Notes under the pieces: model-generated
What the model was told of the DNA's origin: nothing
Database searches by the model: none
Seen by the model: only the letters and a program-made list of their open reading frames with translations
Program-made: the position numbers and the translations under genes
Source: Mycolicibacterium tusciae JS617
GTDB lineage: Bacteria; Actinomycetota; Actinomycetes; Mycobacteriales; Mycobacteriaceae
Length of the DNA stretch: 64,000 nucleotides
Direction of reading: 5' to 3'
Assembly: GCF_000243415.2 (NCBI RefSeq)
Contig: NZ_KI912270.1
Coordinates: forward strand, 2,356,001 to 2,420,000
Shown here: positions 45,297 to 54,412 of the stretch, one piece after another
How the letters are laid out: the number at the start of each line of letters is the position of its first letter
Position numbering within the stretch: position 1 is the stretch's first letter

Positions 45297-46510
45297 TGAC
45301 CACCGCCGTCAAGTACGAGTACGACCGTATCCCGTATCTGGTTGCCTACCAGAACACTTCAGGCGTTCGCGACGTGTACGGCGGCGTCGCCGAACTCGTC
45401 GTACTCGAAAGCCACCTGCTGCGGCCAAAGGGCCCAGAGCCGTCTGCCGCCGGAGCCGCCCCGGCGGCGACATCAGATACGGTGCTGGTGTTCATGCATC
45501 CCATCGGTGGCGGGGCGTATCTACCGATGATGAACGCGCTTGCCCGCGCGGGACATCACGTCATCTACTGCAACAGCCGCTTCCGCGGCACCGACTCTGC
45601 TCTGCTGATGGAGAAGGTGGTCGAGGATCTCGGCGAGTGCATCAAGGATGCGAAGAATCGGCTGGGCTATTCGAAGGTGGTCCTCGCAGGCTGGAGCGGC
45701 GGCGGCTCGCTGTCGGTGTTCTACCAGCAGCAGGCCCAGAACCCGACCGTGACGGCCAGCCCGTCCGGTGATGGCCCCGACCTCACCAAGCTCGGCCTGA
45801 TCCCAGCCGACGGCATCATGCTGCTCGCCGCGCACGTCAGCCGCCACGGCACGATGACCGAGTGGTTGGACGCGTCGATTCTCGACGAGTCCCACCCGTC
45901 GAAGCGGGACCCCGAGTTGGACTTGTACAACCCGGACAACCCGAACCAGCCGCCATACTCCGCCGAGTTCCTGGAGCGCTACCGTGCGGCTCAGATCGAC
46001 CGTAATCGCCGAATCACCAAGTGGGTCAAAGGCAAACTGGCGAAACTGGCCGCTGACGGCCGCCCCGAGGACGAGTTCGCGTTCGTCGTACACGGCACCA
46101 TGGCCGATCCGCGCTGGCTCGACCCGACCGTCGATCCGAACGATCGCACCCCGGGACAGTGCTATCTGGGCGATCCTGCGGTGGTGAACAACAGCCCCGT
46201 CGGCCTGGCCCGATTTTGCACGCTGCGCAGCTGGCTGTCGCAGTGGAGCTATGACGACGCCAACGGGGACGCAGTGCGCGCCGGCCCCGACATCGCGGTG
46301 CCCGCTTTGGTCATCGGCAACCTGGCCGATGATGCGTGCACACCCAGCCACACGCGGCGACTGTTCGACGCGATCGGGCATCCTGACAAGGAGATGTACG
46401 AGATCACCGGTGCCAACCACTACTACTCCGGGCCAGACCAGCGCGGCACGCTGCGCGAGGCCGTTGGCATCTGCACGGACTGGCTGCACAGGCACGAGTT
46501 CTCGAAGTGA
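45296..46510 (+). CDS. Alpha/beta-hydrolase
   Basis: 404 residues. The nucleophile elbow is GWSGGGSL and late Asp/His candidates are NLADDACTP and GANHYYSGP. GTG 45296 overlaps the stop of the dioxygenase gene by one base. Hydrolases beside ring-opening dioxygenases usually split the ring-cleavage or ester product. I infer a C-C bond or ester hydrolase role, with the substrate unknown. Confidence 0.85.
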   Translation: MTTAVKYEYDRIPYLVAYQNTSGVRDVYGGVAELVVLESHLLRPKGPEPSAAGAAPAATSDTVLVFMHPIGGGAYLPMMNALARAGHHVIYCNSRFRGTDSALLMEKVVEDLGECIKDAKNRLGYSKVVLAGWSGGGSLSVFYQQQAQNPTVTASPSGDGPDLTKLGLIPADGIMLLAAHVSRHGTMTEWLDASILDESHPSKRDPELDLYNPDNPNQPPYSAEFLERYRAAQIDRNRRITKWVKGKLAKLAADGRPEDEFAFVVHGTMADPRWLDPTVDPNDRTPGQCYLGDPAVVNNSPVGLARFCTLRSWLSQWSYDDANGDAVRAGPDIAVPALVIGNLADDACTPSHTRRLFDAIGHPDKEMYEITGANHYYSGPDQRGTLREAVGICTDWLHRHEFSK

Positions 46511-47712
46511 GTGTCACCGGGCCGCTTGACGGCATCAGGGTGATCGAGGTCGGCACGCTGATCTCCGGGCCGTTCGCGGGTCGGCTGCTCGGCGACATGG
46601 GTGCGGAGGTCATCAAGATCGAACCGCCGGGAGCGCCGGACCCGTTGCGTACGTGGGGCCAGGCCGAGCTCGACGGCCACCACTTCTTCTGGACGGTGCA
46701 CGCGCGCAACAAGAAAGCGGTCACGCTGAATCTACGAATGGAAGGTGGCCGCGCCCTATTCCTAGACCTCGTCGAGCGCTCCGACATCATCGTGGAGAAC
46801 TTCCGTCCCGGGACGCTGGAGAAGTGGGGCCTCGGCTATGACGTGCTGCATCAACGCAACAAGGGCATCATCCTGGTGCGGGTTTCGGGATACGGGCAGA
46901 CCGGACCCGAAGCGCACAAGGCCGGTTACGCCTCGGTCGCCGAGGCGGCCAGCGGCCTACGCCATATGAACGGGTTCCCCGGCGGACCTCCCCCGCGACT
47001 GGCACTGTCGCTCGGCGACAGCCTGGCCGGGATGTTCGCCGCCCAGGGCGCACTGGCCGCGCTCTATCGGCGCTCAGTTACCGGCGAGGGTCAGGTGGTC
47101 GACGCGGCGCTCACCGAATCCTGTTTGGCGGTACAGGAATCCACGATTCCAGACTACGACGTGGGCGGCGTCGTCCGCGGGCCGTCCGGTACCCGCCTGG
47201 AGGGCATCGCCCCGTCCAACATCTACCCGACCGCCGACGGCAGCTGGGTCGTCATCGCGGCCAATCAGGACACCGTGTTCCGCAGACTGTGTGCCGCGAT
47301 GGGACAGCCCGAGCTCGCCACCGACGACCGGTTCGTCAATCATGTTGCCCGCGGACGCAATCAAGACGAGCTCGACAAGATCATCGGCGACTGGGCGGCC
47401 ACCCGCCAGCCCGCCGACATCATCGCCACCCTCTCGGAGGCCGGGGTGATCAGCGGACCGATCAACACCGTCGCCGAAGTCGTCGAGGATGCACAGCTGC
47501 AGGCCCGCGGGATGATCGCCGACCACTGGGACGAACGCATCGGACGAAACGTCAAGGGCCCCGGAGTGGTACCGGTGCTTTCGGACACGCCGGGGACCAT
47601 CCGCAGCGCCGGGTCAGCCCGGCCCGGCCAGCACAACGACGAGATCTACGGCGGCCTGCTCGGTCGCAACGATGCCGAGCTGGCCGAGTTGCGTGAGGAG
47701 GGCGTCCTATGA
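46507..47712 (+). CDS. CaiB/BaiF-family CoA transferase
   Basis: 401 residues. Class III CoA-transferase motifs: IRVIEVGTLISGPFAGRLLG, DMGAEVIKIEPPG, LRHMNGFPGGPPPRLALS and GDSLAGMFAAQGAL; the catalytic Asp is in GDSLAGM. Moves CoA between carboxylic acids, here probably activating an acid from the upstream steps. Overlaps both neighbours by 4 bases (GTGA, ATGA). Confidence 0.93.
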   Translation: MSVTGPLDGIRVIEVGTLISGPFAGRLLGDMGAEVIKIEPPGAPDPLRTWGQAELDGHHFFWTVHARNKKAVTLNLRMEGGRALFLDLVERSDIIVENFRPGTLEKWGLGYDVLHQRNKGIILVRVSGYGQTGPEAHKAGYASVAEAASGLRHMNGFPGGPPPRLALSLGDSLAGMFAAQGALAALYRRSVTGEGQVVDAALTESCLAVQESTIPDYDVGGVVRGPSGTRLEGIAPSNIYPTADGSWVVIAANQDTVFRRLCAAMGQPELATDDRFVNHVARGRNQDELDKIIGDWAATRQPADIIATLSEAGVISGPINTVAEVVEDAQLQARGMIADHWDERIGRNVKGPGVVPVLSDTPGTIRSAGSARPGQHNDEIYGGLLGRNDAELAELREEGVL

Positions 47713-48617
47713 CCGCACTACCGACACATGTCGACATTCGCGACGTTTCGCTGCGCGACGGACTGCAGATCGAGGACCCGATCCCGTTGTCGGCCAAGCT
47801 CGAACTGCTCGCCGCCGTCGCCGCCACCGGGGTGCGGGAGATGGAGGCGACGGCCTTCGTCTCGCCGTCGAAGGTGCCAGCGCTGGCCGACGCGGCCGAA
47901 CTCGCCGCCGAGCTGCACAATTTTCCCGGCATCGAGTTCTCGGCGCTGGTGGCCAGTCCCAACGGTGCCAAACGCGCGATCGCCGCGGGCCTGCACTCGA
48001 TCGAGTATGTGGTGTCGGCTGCCGACGGTCACAGCCGCGCCAACGTGGGACGCACCACCGCGGAAGCCACCGCACAGATACCCGAGATCGTCGCGATCGC
48101 CCATGACAGCGGCGTGAGCGTCGAGGTCATCATCGCCACCGCGTGGGACTGCCCCTTCGACGGCCCGACGCCACCGCAACGCGTCCTGGACATCGTGGCT
48201 GCGGCCTGCATCAACGGCGCCGACCGCCTGGCGATCGCCGACACCATCGGCACCACCACGCCGCGGCGAGTCAGCGACCTCGTCGCGCTGGTTCGCCCCC
48301 AGATCGGCGACATCCCGCTCGGGGCCCACTTCCACAACACCCGTGGCGCCGGCCTGGCCAGCGCGTACGCCGCAGTCGCCGCCGGTATCACCCGTCTTGA
48401 CGCTTCGATCGGCGGTCTCGGTGGCTGCCCGTTCGCGCCGGGCGCCAGCGGCAACATCGCCACAGAAGATCTGGTGTACCTGTTACGGGACAGCGGGATT
48501 GGAGTCGACATCGACCTGCAGGCCGCCATCGCCGCCGCCCGCATCGCGCAGGTTGCCGTCGGGCACGGCCTACCGAGCTCGCTGCTGCGTGCCGGCGACC
48601 GAATACTCGACACCTGA
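47709..48617 (+). CDS. HMG-CoA lyase-like aldolase (MvaB/HMGL family)
   Basis: 302 residues. DRE-TIM metal-binding metallolyase: the N-terminal RDVSLRDGLQIEDP (metal Asp) and the conserved HFHNTRGAGLASAYAA, with GGLGGCPFAPGASGNIATED. It cleaves 3-hydroxy-3-methylglutaryl-CoA-type thioesters to acetyl-CoA and a keto acid, or a homologous substrate. It follows the CoA transferase with ATGA overlap, so the two likely act consecutively. Confidence 0.9.
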   Translation: MTALPTHVDIRDVSLRDGLQIEDPIPLSAKLELLAAVAATGVREMEATAFVSPSKVPALADAAELAAELHNFPGIEFSALVASPNGAKRAIAAGLHSIEYVVSAADGHSRANVGRTTAEATAQIPEIVAIAHDSGVSVEVIIATAWDCPFDGPTPPQRVLDIVAAACINGADRLAIADTIGTTTPRRVSDLVALVRPQIGDIPLGAHFHNTRGAGLASAYAAVAAGITRLDASIGGLGGCPFAPGASGNIATEDLVYLLRDSGIGVDIDLQAAIAAARIAQVAVGHGLPSSLLRAGDRILDT

Positions 48618-48619
48618 CC

Positions 48620-49237
48620 GTGCCCGTCGAGACGCTGAGCGCCAAGGGCCGCCAGACCAGGGAGGCCCTCGAACAGGCCGCCCGGAAACTCTTCGCCGAG
48701 CGCGGCTTTCACGGCACCACGCTGGGTGACATCACGTCGGCGGCCGGGAAGTCGCCCGCGTCGTTCTACCGCTATTTCGCCGACAAGGAAGATCTGCTGG
48801 CCGCACTCGCCCAGTCCTTCCTGCACGAGGTGGTCGCACCGTCGGGGTTGAGCGTGCACCTGCCGGACTCACCGGAGGACGACACGTTCTTCCGCGCCGT
48901 GGTCACCGGCTACTGGAACATGTTCAAGCAGAACATCGGCATCATGATCGCGGTCGCCCAACTGGCGGCGACACAGCCGCGTTTCGCCGCTGTGCAGAAC
49001 GAGTTCCGGCGCTTCGGCATCGATATCGTCGCCGCCTCCGTGCGCCGAGCCCAGGAACAGGGCTACGGTTCCGAACTGGATCCCGAACACACCGCGGCGG
49101 CGATCGCGCTGCTGTTCGAGAACTTCACCACCGTATTCGTCGGCACATCCGGTCTCGGGCTCGGGCTTGAGATCGGGGACGAGGACGCGATCGCCACGCT
49201 GTCGAGGATCTGGAAGAAGACGCTCTACGGGTTCTAG
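48620..49237 (+). CDS. TetR-family regulator inside the operon
   Basis: 205 residues from GTG 48620, 2 bases after the lyase stop. HTH (about 12-58): EALEQAARKLFAERGFHGTT, then ITSAAGKSPASFYRYFADKE. Encoded within the catabolic operon, it probably autoregulates from the AAACTAA/TTAGTTT operator at 44144-44165. The ligand is expected to be a CoA thioester or phenolic intermediate of the pathway. Confidence 0.92.
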   Translation: MPVETLSAKGRQTREALEQAARKLFAERGFHGTTLGDITSAAGKSPASFYRYFADKEDLLAALAQSFLHEVVAPSGLSVHLPDSPEDDTFFRAVVTGYWNMFKQNIGIMIAVAQLAATQPRFAAVQNEFRRFGIDIVAASVRRAQEQGYGSELDPEHTAAAIALLFENFTTVFVGTSGLGLGLEIGDEDAIATLSRIWKKTLYGF

Positions 49238-49261
49238 AGCCAGGACGTCAAAGGAGAAACA

Positions 49262-50500
49262 GTGGATTTCACCCTCCCGGAGCATCTTCCGGGCCTGCTT
49301 GCCGAGATGGACGCATTCATCGAGGACGAGATAAAGCCGCTGGAACGCGAAAACATGCAGTACTTCGACCAGCGCCGCGAGTACGCCCGCACGGACTGGG
49401 ACAACGACGGCATTCCGCGCCGGGAGTGGGAAGACCTGCTGGGTGAGATGCGCAGGCGCGCTGATGCTGCAGGCTGGCTGCGCTACGGTCTGCCGTCGCA
49501 GTTCGGTGGCCGGGACGGAAGCAACATCGACATGGCTGTCATCCGGGAACATCTGGCGCAGAAGGGACTCGGATTGCACAACGACCTGCAGGACGAATCG
49601 TCGATCGTCGGGAACTTTCCCCAGGTCATCATGATGGACCGGTTCGGCACCGACGTTCAGAAGGCCGACTGGATCGAGGCCATGCTGACCGGCAAACGGT
49701 CGATGGCGTTCGGGCTGACCGAGCCCAACCACGGGTCCGACGCCACCTGGCTGGAGACCACGGCTGTGCGAGACGGCGACGAGTGGGTCATCAACGGCGC
49801 CAAACGGTTCAACACCGGCGTGCACCGCGCCACTCACGACCTCGTCTTCGCCCGCACCTCCGGTGAGCCGGGCCAGGCCCGCGGCATCACGGCGTTCCTG
49901 GTGCCGACCGACACACCCGGATTCACGGTGCCGTACTACTGGTGGACGTTCAACATGCCGACTGACCACGGTGAGGTCGAGCTGAAAGATGTCCGGGTAC
50001 CGGCCGACGCGGTGCTCGGCGAACTGGACCGCGGCCTCGAAGTCGGCCAGACCTTCCTGCACGAGAACAGGATTCGGCAGGCCGCCAGCAGCCTCGGTGC
50101 GGCCCAGTACTGCATCGACCGCGCCGTCGAATACGCGAACGAACGCAAGGTATTCGGCAAGCCACTGGCGGTGAACCAGGCCGTGCAGTGGCCGCTGGTC
50201 GAATTGCAGACCGAGGCACAGATGGTGCGGTTGCTGGTGCGATTCGCCGCCGCGGAGTTGGACCGCAACCACCACATGGAGGTCTCCGACAAGGTGTCGA
50301 TGGCCAACTACCGGGCCAATCGGCTGGTCTGCGACGCCGCCGACCGCGCAATGCAGGTGTTCGGTGGTGTCGGCTATAGCCGTCACCAACCGTTCGAGCA
50401 CATCTACCGACACCACCGCCGCTACCGCATCACCGAGGGCGCCGAGGAGATCCAGATCCGACGGGTGGCCCAGCGGCTCTTCGGATTCGGGCGCAGGTGA
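49262..50500 (+). CDS. Acyl-CoA dehydrogenase
   Basis: 412 residues. ACAD motifs: FGLTEPNHGSDATWLETTAV, EWVINGAKRFNTGVHRATHD and the C-terminal VFGGVGYSRHQPFEHIYRHH. GTG 49262 has AAGGAG seven bases upstream. Together with the next two genes (APH-like kinase and DUF6285) it forms the ACAD-APH-DUF6285 set repeatedly seen in actinobacteria and proteobacteria, recalling human ACAD10/11. Confidence 0.93.
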   Translation: MDFTLPEHLPGLLAEMDAFIEDEIKPLERENMQYFDQRREYARTDWDNDGIPRREWEDLLGEMRRRADAAGWLRYGLPSQFGGRDGSNIDMAVIREHLAQKGLGLHNDLQDESSIVGNFPQVIMMDRFGTDVQKADWIEAMLTGKRSMAFGLTEPNHGSDATWLETTAVRDGDEWVINGAKRFNTGVHRATHDLVFARTSGEPGQARGITAFLVPTDTPGFTVPYYWWTFNMPTDHGEVELKDVRVPADAVLGELDRGLEVGQTFLHENRIRQAASSLGAAQYCIDRAVEYANERKVFGKPLAVNQAVQWPLVELQTEAQMVRLLVRFAAAELDRNHHMEVSDKVSMANYRANRLVCDAADRAMQVFGGVGYSRHQPFEHIYRHHRRYRITEGAEEIQIRRVAQRLFGFGRR

Positions 50501-51456
50501 AGGACCGGCTCGAGGCAGTGCTCCGCCCCGCGCTGGGCGACGGTGTCGTCGTCGAGAACCTGCGGGCGTTGACCGGCGGGGCGAGCAGGACCACGTGGGC
50601 GTTCGACGCCGTCACCGATGAGCGGCAAGCGCTGATACTTCGCACCGGACCGCCGGACGATGTGCACGCGAGCATGGAGTTGGAGGCCGCTGTGCAGCAG
50701 CGTGCGGCCGCCGCAGGCGCTCCTGTCCCCCAGATCGTGACTGCCGCCAATTCCGCTGCTGCACTGGGTAATCCGTACCTGATCTGCAATGCGATCGCCG
50801 GAGAGACGATCGTCAGGCGGATCTACCGAACGCTCGACGACGCGGGCCGTGACCAGTTGCTTCGCCAGTGCGCGCAGGCGCTGGCGGACATCCACCGCGC
50901 CGATCCCGCCGACTTGGGCCTGAGCGAGTCCGACCAGCTCAGCGAATGGCGCGACCGGCTCGACGAAATGGGTGACACCACAGCGACGTTCGAATGGGCG
51001 TTTCGCTGGCTGGCCGCGAATCGCCCGTCGCCGTCACCGCACGTGCTCGTGCACGGTGACTTTCGGATGGGCAATCTGATCGTCGACGAGAGCGGGCTGG
51101 CGGCGGTCCTGGACTGGGAGCTGGTGTACACCGGCGAGGTGTACGAGGACTTGGCCTGGTTCTGCATCCGGGCGTGGCGCTTCGGCGCACCCGAAGACCT
51201 GGGTGCGGGTGGGCTGGGCAGCATCGAAAGTTTCCTGTCTGCCTACGAATCGGCGGCCGGCACCGAGCTCGATCGCGACGTGTTCCGCTGGTGGCTGACC
51301 GTCGCCACGCTGCGGTGGGGTGTGATCTGCCGATTCCAGGCCGAACGGCATCTGTCGGGCCAGACACCCTCGGTCGAGTTGGCCGCGATCGGTCGCCGCG
51401 TCGCCGAAACCGAATGGGACGTTCTGGATCTGCTGACGGGAGGTGGTCCCCGATGA
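50497..51456 (+). CDS. Phosphotransferase-family (APH-like) protein
   Basis: 319 residues. Kinase motifs HGDFRMGNLIVDES (HxDxxxxN) and AVLDWE (metal Asp) are intact, with an N-lobe GGASRTTW pattern. In the ACAD10/11-type partnership the kinase phosphorylates 4-hydroxyacyl-CoA so that the dehydrogenase can process it; I infer the same here. GTG 50497 overlaps the ACAD stop, and its own stop overlaps DUF6285 (ATGA). Confidence 0.9.
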   Translation: MKDRLEAVLRPALGDGVVVENLRALTGGASRTTWAFDAVTDERQALILRTGPPDDVHASMELEAAVQQRAAAAGAPVPQIVTAANSAAALGNPYLICNAIAGETIVRRIYRTLDDAGRDQLLRQCAQALADIHRADPADLGLSESDQLSEWRDRLDEMGDTTATFEWAFRWLAANRPSPSPHVLVHGDFRMGNLIVDESGLAAVLDWELVYTGEVYEDLAWFCIRAWRFGAPEDLGAGGLGSIESFLSAYESAAGTELDRDVFRWWLTVATLRWGVICRFQAERHLSGQTPSVELAAIGRRVAETEWDVLDLLTGGGPR

Positions 51457-51788
51457 CCGGGCTCTACGGACGGCCGACGGCTGCCGAACTGATCGCGGCC
51501 GTCGCCGATTTTCTCGACAACGAGGTGCGCGAGGCGATTGAAGGCCCGGTCAACTTCCACGCGCGCGTCGCCTCGAACGTGTTGCGCATCGTCGAACGCG
51601 AACTGCTCGACGGGTCCACCGCCGACGTCACCTCGGCTCTTGATGGTCTGGGCTACGGCGACGAAAACGAGCTCGCAATGGCCATCCGCGCCGGCGATCT
51701 CGACGACCGTGGCGCGGACGTATTGGCGGCCCTGCGCACGATCGTGCGGCGCCGCCTCGATGTCGCTCACCCCGGCTATGCCGAGTGA
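51453..51788 (+). CDS. DUF6285-type small protein
   Basis: 111 residues, helical (GRPTAAELIAAVADFLDNEV, NVLRIVERELLDG). It consistently follows ACAD/APH gene pairs, probably as an accessory subunit, but no biochemical role is known. Start ATG 51453 within ATGA. Last gene of the operon. Confidence 0.8.
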   Translation: MTGLYGRPTAAELIAAVADFLDNEVREAIEGPVNFHARVASNVLRIVERELLDGSTADVTSALDGLGYGDENELAMAIRAGDLDDRGADVLAALRTIVRRRLDVAHPGYAE

Positions 51789-51837
51789 ATCGGGCGCGGA
51801 AACCGACCTTCACGGGCGATACGCGCGCCGAATTCGC

Positions 51838-52467
51838 TCAGAGGCGGCGGGCGCGGACGAGCCAGGCCGGCTCATCGACCACCGTTCCTTGCGGCAGCCC
51901 GATGGCCTCGGCCTGCGGCTCCTGGACGACACCGCGGTAGGTGGTTTCATCGAGCGCCTCCAGCGCCCAGCCGTCGCTGAACGCCTCGCGGATCGTCGCC
52001 TCACTGACCTCAGGCCCGAATCCGCGGCCCTTGTCGGACAACGCGAGCACGTGCACCACCGCGTCGGGCACGCATACGGCATGCAGGCCTGCGACGTATC
52101 TGGCCCGATCTGCGTCATCGAAAATGTGAATCAGCGCGCTGTCGACGATCGTGTCCTAGCGCGGCTCGACACCGAGGTTCAGCGCGTCAGCGACTTCGAA
52201 GCGGGCGTCGACCCCCTTGGTGGCCGCGTTCTCGCGGGCCTGCTCGATCGCGGTCGGCGCAGCGTCCACTCCGACTACGTCGTAGCCCAACCGGGTAAGC
52301 AGGATCGTGTGCTCACCGGTTCCGCAACCGGCGTCGAGCACTTTGCCACGTACCAGGCCTGCACGCTCGAGGCCGACGATCGCGGGCTGCGGCTCGCCGA
52401 TCACCCACGGCGCGGTGCGGGTCTTGTAGGCGTCGTCAAATCGGGAGAAGGTTGGGGTGGAATCCAT
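51838..52467 (-). pseudogene. SAM-dependent methyltransferase interrupted by an in-frame stop
   Basis: The N-terminal part (52467 down to 52159) has the SAM motif VLDAGCGTGEHTILL and VVGVDAAPTAIEQAREN. TAG at 52156-52158 then stops it at VEPR. The same frame continues with family-like DTIVDSALIHIFDDADRARY to the stop at 51838 (210 codons including both stops). A single nonsense codon, or a sequencing error, is the simplest reading. Confidence 0.8.
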
Positions 52468-52516
52468 GAAACCCAGGGTTCTACCTCAACCTGGCTTTAG
52501 GTCAAGGAGATCAAGA

Positions 52517-52915
52517 ATGGCCAGCACGGATTCCGGCTCGATCGTCGACGTCGCCGATCAACTGTTCGGCGCGATCGCAGCCAGTGACATCGCCACGGTG
52601 AAGCAGCTGTTCGACGACGACGTGCTGGTCTGGCACTCGGGCGACACCAGGGACAGCGCGAAAGAGCGCGCCTCAAAGGTCATCGACTGGTTCATCAATG
52701 CGACCATCGATCGCCGCTATGAGATCCTCGACCGACAGTTCTTTGACGGCGGTTTCGTGCAGCAGCACATCCTGCACGCCAACGGCAGCAACGGCGGATC
52801 GATCAAAATGCGCGTCTGCATCGTTATCAAGGTGGGCACCGACGGGCTGATCACCCGCATCGACGAGTACTTCGACCCGGCGGAAATGGCCCCACTGCTA
52901 GATTCGACGAACTGA
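52517..52915 (+). CDS. NTF2-like/SnoaL-like protein
   Basis: 132 residues from ATG 52517 with AAGGAG upstream. Cone-shaped alpha+beta barrel pattern: VADQLFGAIAASDIATVKQL, FDDDVLVWHSGD and ITRIDEYFDPAEM. The nuclear transport factor 2-like family covers isomerases and unknowns; no catalytic residue set is assignable. It is divergent from the methyltransferase pseudogene and precedes the YceI gene by 11 bases. Confidence 0.82.
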   Translation: MASTDSGSIVDVADQLFGAIAASDIATVKQLFDDDVLVWHSGDTRDSAKERASKVIDWFINATIDRRYEILDRQFFDGGFVQQHILHANGSNGGSIKMRVCIVIKVGTDGLITRIDEYFDPAEMAPLLDSTN

Positions 52916-52926
52916 CAGGAGACGAC

Positions 52927-53460
52927 ATGGCAAGCCTCAGCGAATTTTTCAGCGATCCAGCTTCGGCCGGGGCGTGGACGGCCGTCGCCGATCAATCCGC
53001 CATCGAGGCGAAGAGCAAGTCCTTCTGGGGCGCAATGCCGGTGAAAGTCCGCTTCACCGAGTTCAGCGGCGACGGCCAAGTCACCGCCCCCCAAACGGTT
53101 TTCGGCCGCATCGATGTCAAGGCCGCATCGCTGCGCACCGGAATGGGAAAGCGGGACGACCACCTGCGCTCCGCTGATTTCTTCGAGGCCGAGAAGTTCC
53201 CGGACATCAGCGTGGTGGTCACCGGCGCGGACGCTGTCGACGTCGACACCGTCAGTCTGCGTGCACAAGTGACCATCAAGGACACGACAAAGCCGCTGGA
53301 GCTCAAGGCGAAAGTGGCGCCGGTCGGCGACGGCGGAATGCGGCTGTCGACACAGGCGACGATCAACCGCCAGGACTTCGGCGTCGACGGCAACATGATG
53401 GGGATGATCGGCGACAACGTGACGATCTCGGGCGACATCGTGTTCCGGCGCGCGGGCTAG
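52927..53460 (+). CDS. YceI-family protein
   Basis: 177 residues. Lipocalin-like beta barrel of the YceI family, which binds isoprenoid/polyprenyl lipids. Typical segments are VFGRIDVKAASLRTGMGKRD, HLRSADFFEAEKFPDISVVV and TIKDTTKPLELKAKV. No signal peptide is seen, unlike E. coli YceI, so it is likely cytosolic. Start ATG 52927 with AGGAGA upstream. Confidence 0.9.
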   Translation: MASLSEFFSDPASAGAWTAVADQSAIEAKSKSFWGAMPVKVRFTEFSGDGQVTAPQTVFGRIDVKAASLRTGMGKRDDHLRSADFFEAEKFPDISVVVTGADAVDVDTVSLRAQVTIKDTTKPLELKAKVAPVGDGGMRLSTQATINRQDFGVDGNMMGMIGDNVTISGDIVFRRAG

Positions 53461-53477
53461 GCCGTACGATCGGGCGC

Positions 53478-53876
53478 ATGGTCGAGCCATCGCCGCTTCG
53501 GGTCCTCGTCTACAGCGACAATCCCAGGACCCGAGAACAGGTGCAGCTCGCGCTCGGCAAGCGCGTGCACCCGGATCTGCCCGAGCTGACATACGTCGAG
53601 ATCGCTACCGGTCCGATGGTGATTGTGCAGATGGACAAGGGCGGTTTCGATCTGGTGATCCTCGACGGAGAGGCCAGCCCCGTGGGCGGCATGGGAATCG
53701 CCAAACAGCTCAAGGACGAGATCGCCGACTGCCCGCCTGTGCTCGTCCTCACCGGACGACCCGATGACCGTTGGCTAGCCAACTGGTCGCGCGCCGAGGC
53801 TGCGGTACCCCACCCGATCGACCCGATTCGGCTCGGCGACGCGGTGGTGTCGCTACTGCGCACACCCGTGCAATAA
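53478..53876 (+). CDS. Orphan response-regulator receiver protein (Rv3143-like)
   Basis: 132 residues, a receiver fold only. The acceptor Asp is likely in LVILDGEAS and the Thr in LVLTGRPD. The usual Lys-Pro is replaced by His-Pro (AAVPHPID) and the N-terminal acidic pair is reduced to SDN. It sits immediately before nuoA, as Rv3143 does in M. tuberculosis, where it is reported to interact with the Nuo complex. No output domain. Confidence 0.9.
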   Translation: MVEPSPLRVLVYSDNPRTREQVQLALGKRVHPDLPELTYVEIATGPMVIVQMDKGGFDLVILDGEASPVGGMGIAKQLKDEIADCPPVLVLTGRPDDRWLANWSRAEAAVPHPIDPIRLGDAVVSLLRTPVQ

Positions 53877-53993
53877 CTGGAACCACCAAAACCGCTGTCG
53901 CCCATGCTCATTAAGGACACGCCGACGTAGCAGATGTGTGATCTTAGCCATACTAACCCCAAGGTGTGGCGCTCATCGCTGGGCCCGCTAGGG

Positions 53994-54009
53994 TGTGGGT
54001 AAGCTCACA
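53994..54009. promoter_or_regulatory. CRP-like site upstream of nuoA
   Basis: TGTGGGTAAGCTCACA matches TGTGA-N6-TCACA with one mismatch, 32 bases before nuoA. A half site (TGTGATCTTAG) begins at 53937. Possible cAMP-receptor-protein control of complex I. Confidence 0.5.
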
Positions 54010-54040
54010 TCGACAGCCCACGAGGGAGCGTTTGCTCGGC

Positions 54041-54412
54041 ATGGATTTGTACACCCCAATACTGGTGCTCGGCGCCATCGCGGCGGCGTTCGCGATCGGC
54101 TCGGTCGGCATTGCGCTGCTGATCGGCCCGAGGCGCTACAACCACTCCAAACTCGAGGCCTACGAGTGCGGCATTGAGCCGGTCCCTGAACTGGCCAGCG
54201 CTCACTCGGCAGGCCAGCGGTTCCCGATCAAGTACTACCTGACCGCGATGTTGTTCATCATCTTCGACATCGAGATCGTTTTCCTGTATCCGTGGGCCGT
54301 CGCATTCGACAATCTCGGACTGTTCGCGCTGGTAGAGATGCTTCTCTTCATGGTGGTGGTGTTCGTCGCCTACGCGTACGTCTGGCGTAGAGGAGGCCTG
54401 GCATGGGACTAG
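54041..54412 (+). CDS. nuoA: NADH-quinone oxidoreductase subunit A
   Basis: 123 residues, three transmembrane helices. Family motifs [11 protein letters not shown] and [20 protein letters not shown] are clear. Part of the membrane arm next to the quinone site. Start ATG 54041 ([10 protein letters not shown]); GGGAG lies 12 bases before it, and a TTG at 54032 is possible. First gene of the nuoA-N operon; the stop overlaps nuoB by 10 bases. Confidence 0.97.
   Translation: MDLYTPILVLGAIAAAFAIGSVGIALLIGPRRYNHSKLEAYECGIEPVPELASAHSAGQRFPIKYYLTAMLFIIFDIEIVFLYPWAVAFDNLGLFALVEMLLFMVVVFVAYAYVWRRGGLAWD

Noticed and set aside
48869..50416. 515-residue minus-strand frame
   Set aside because: Antisense shadow of the acyl-CoA dehydrogenase gene; high GC leaves the third frame open.
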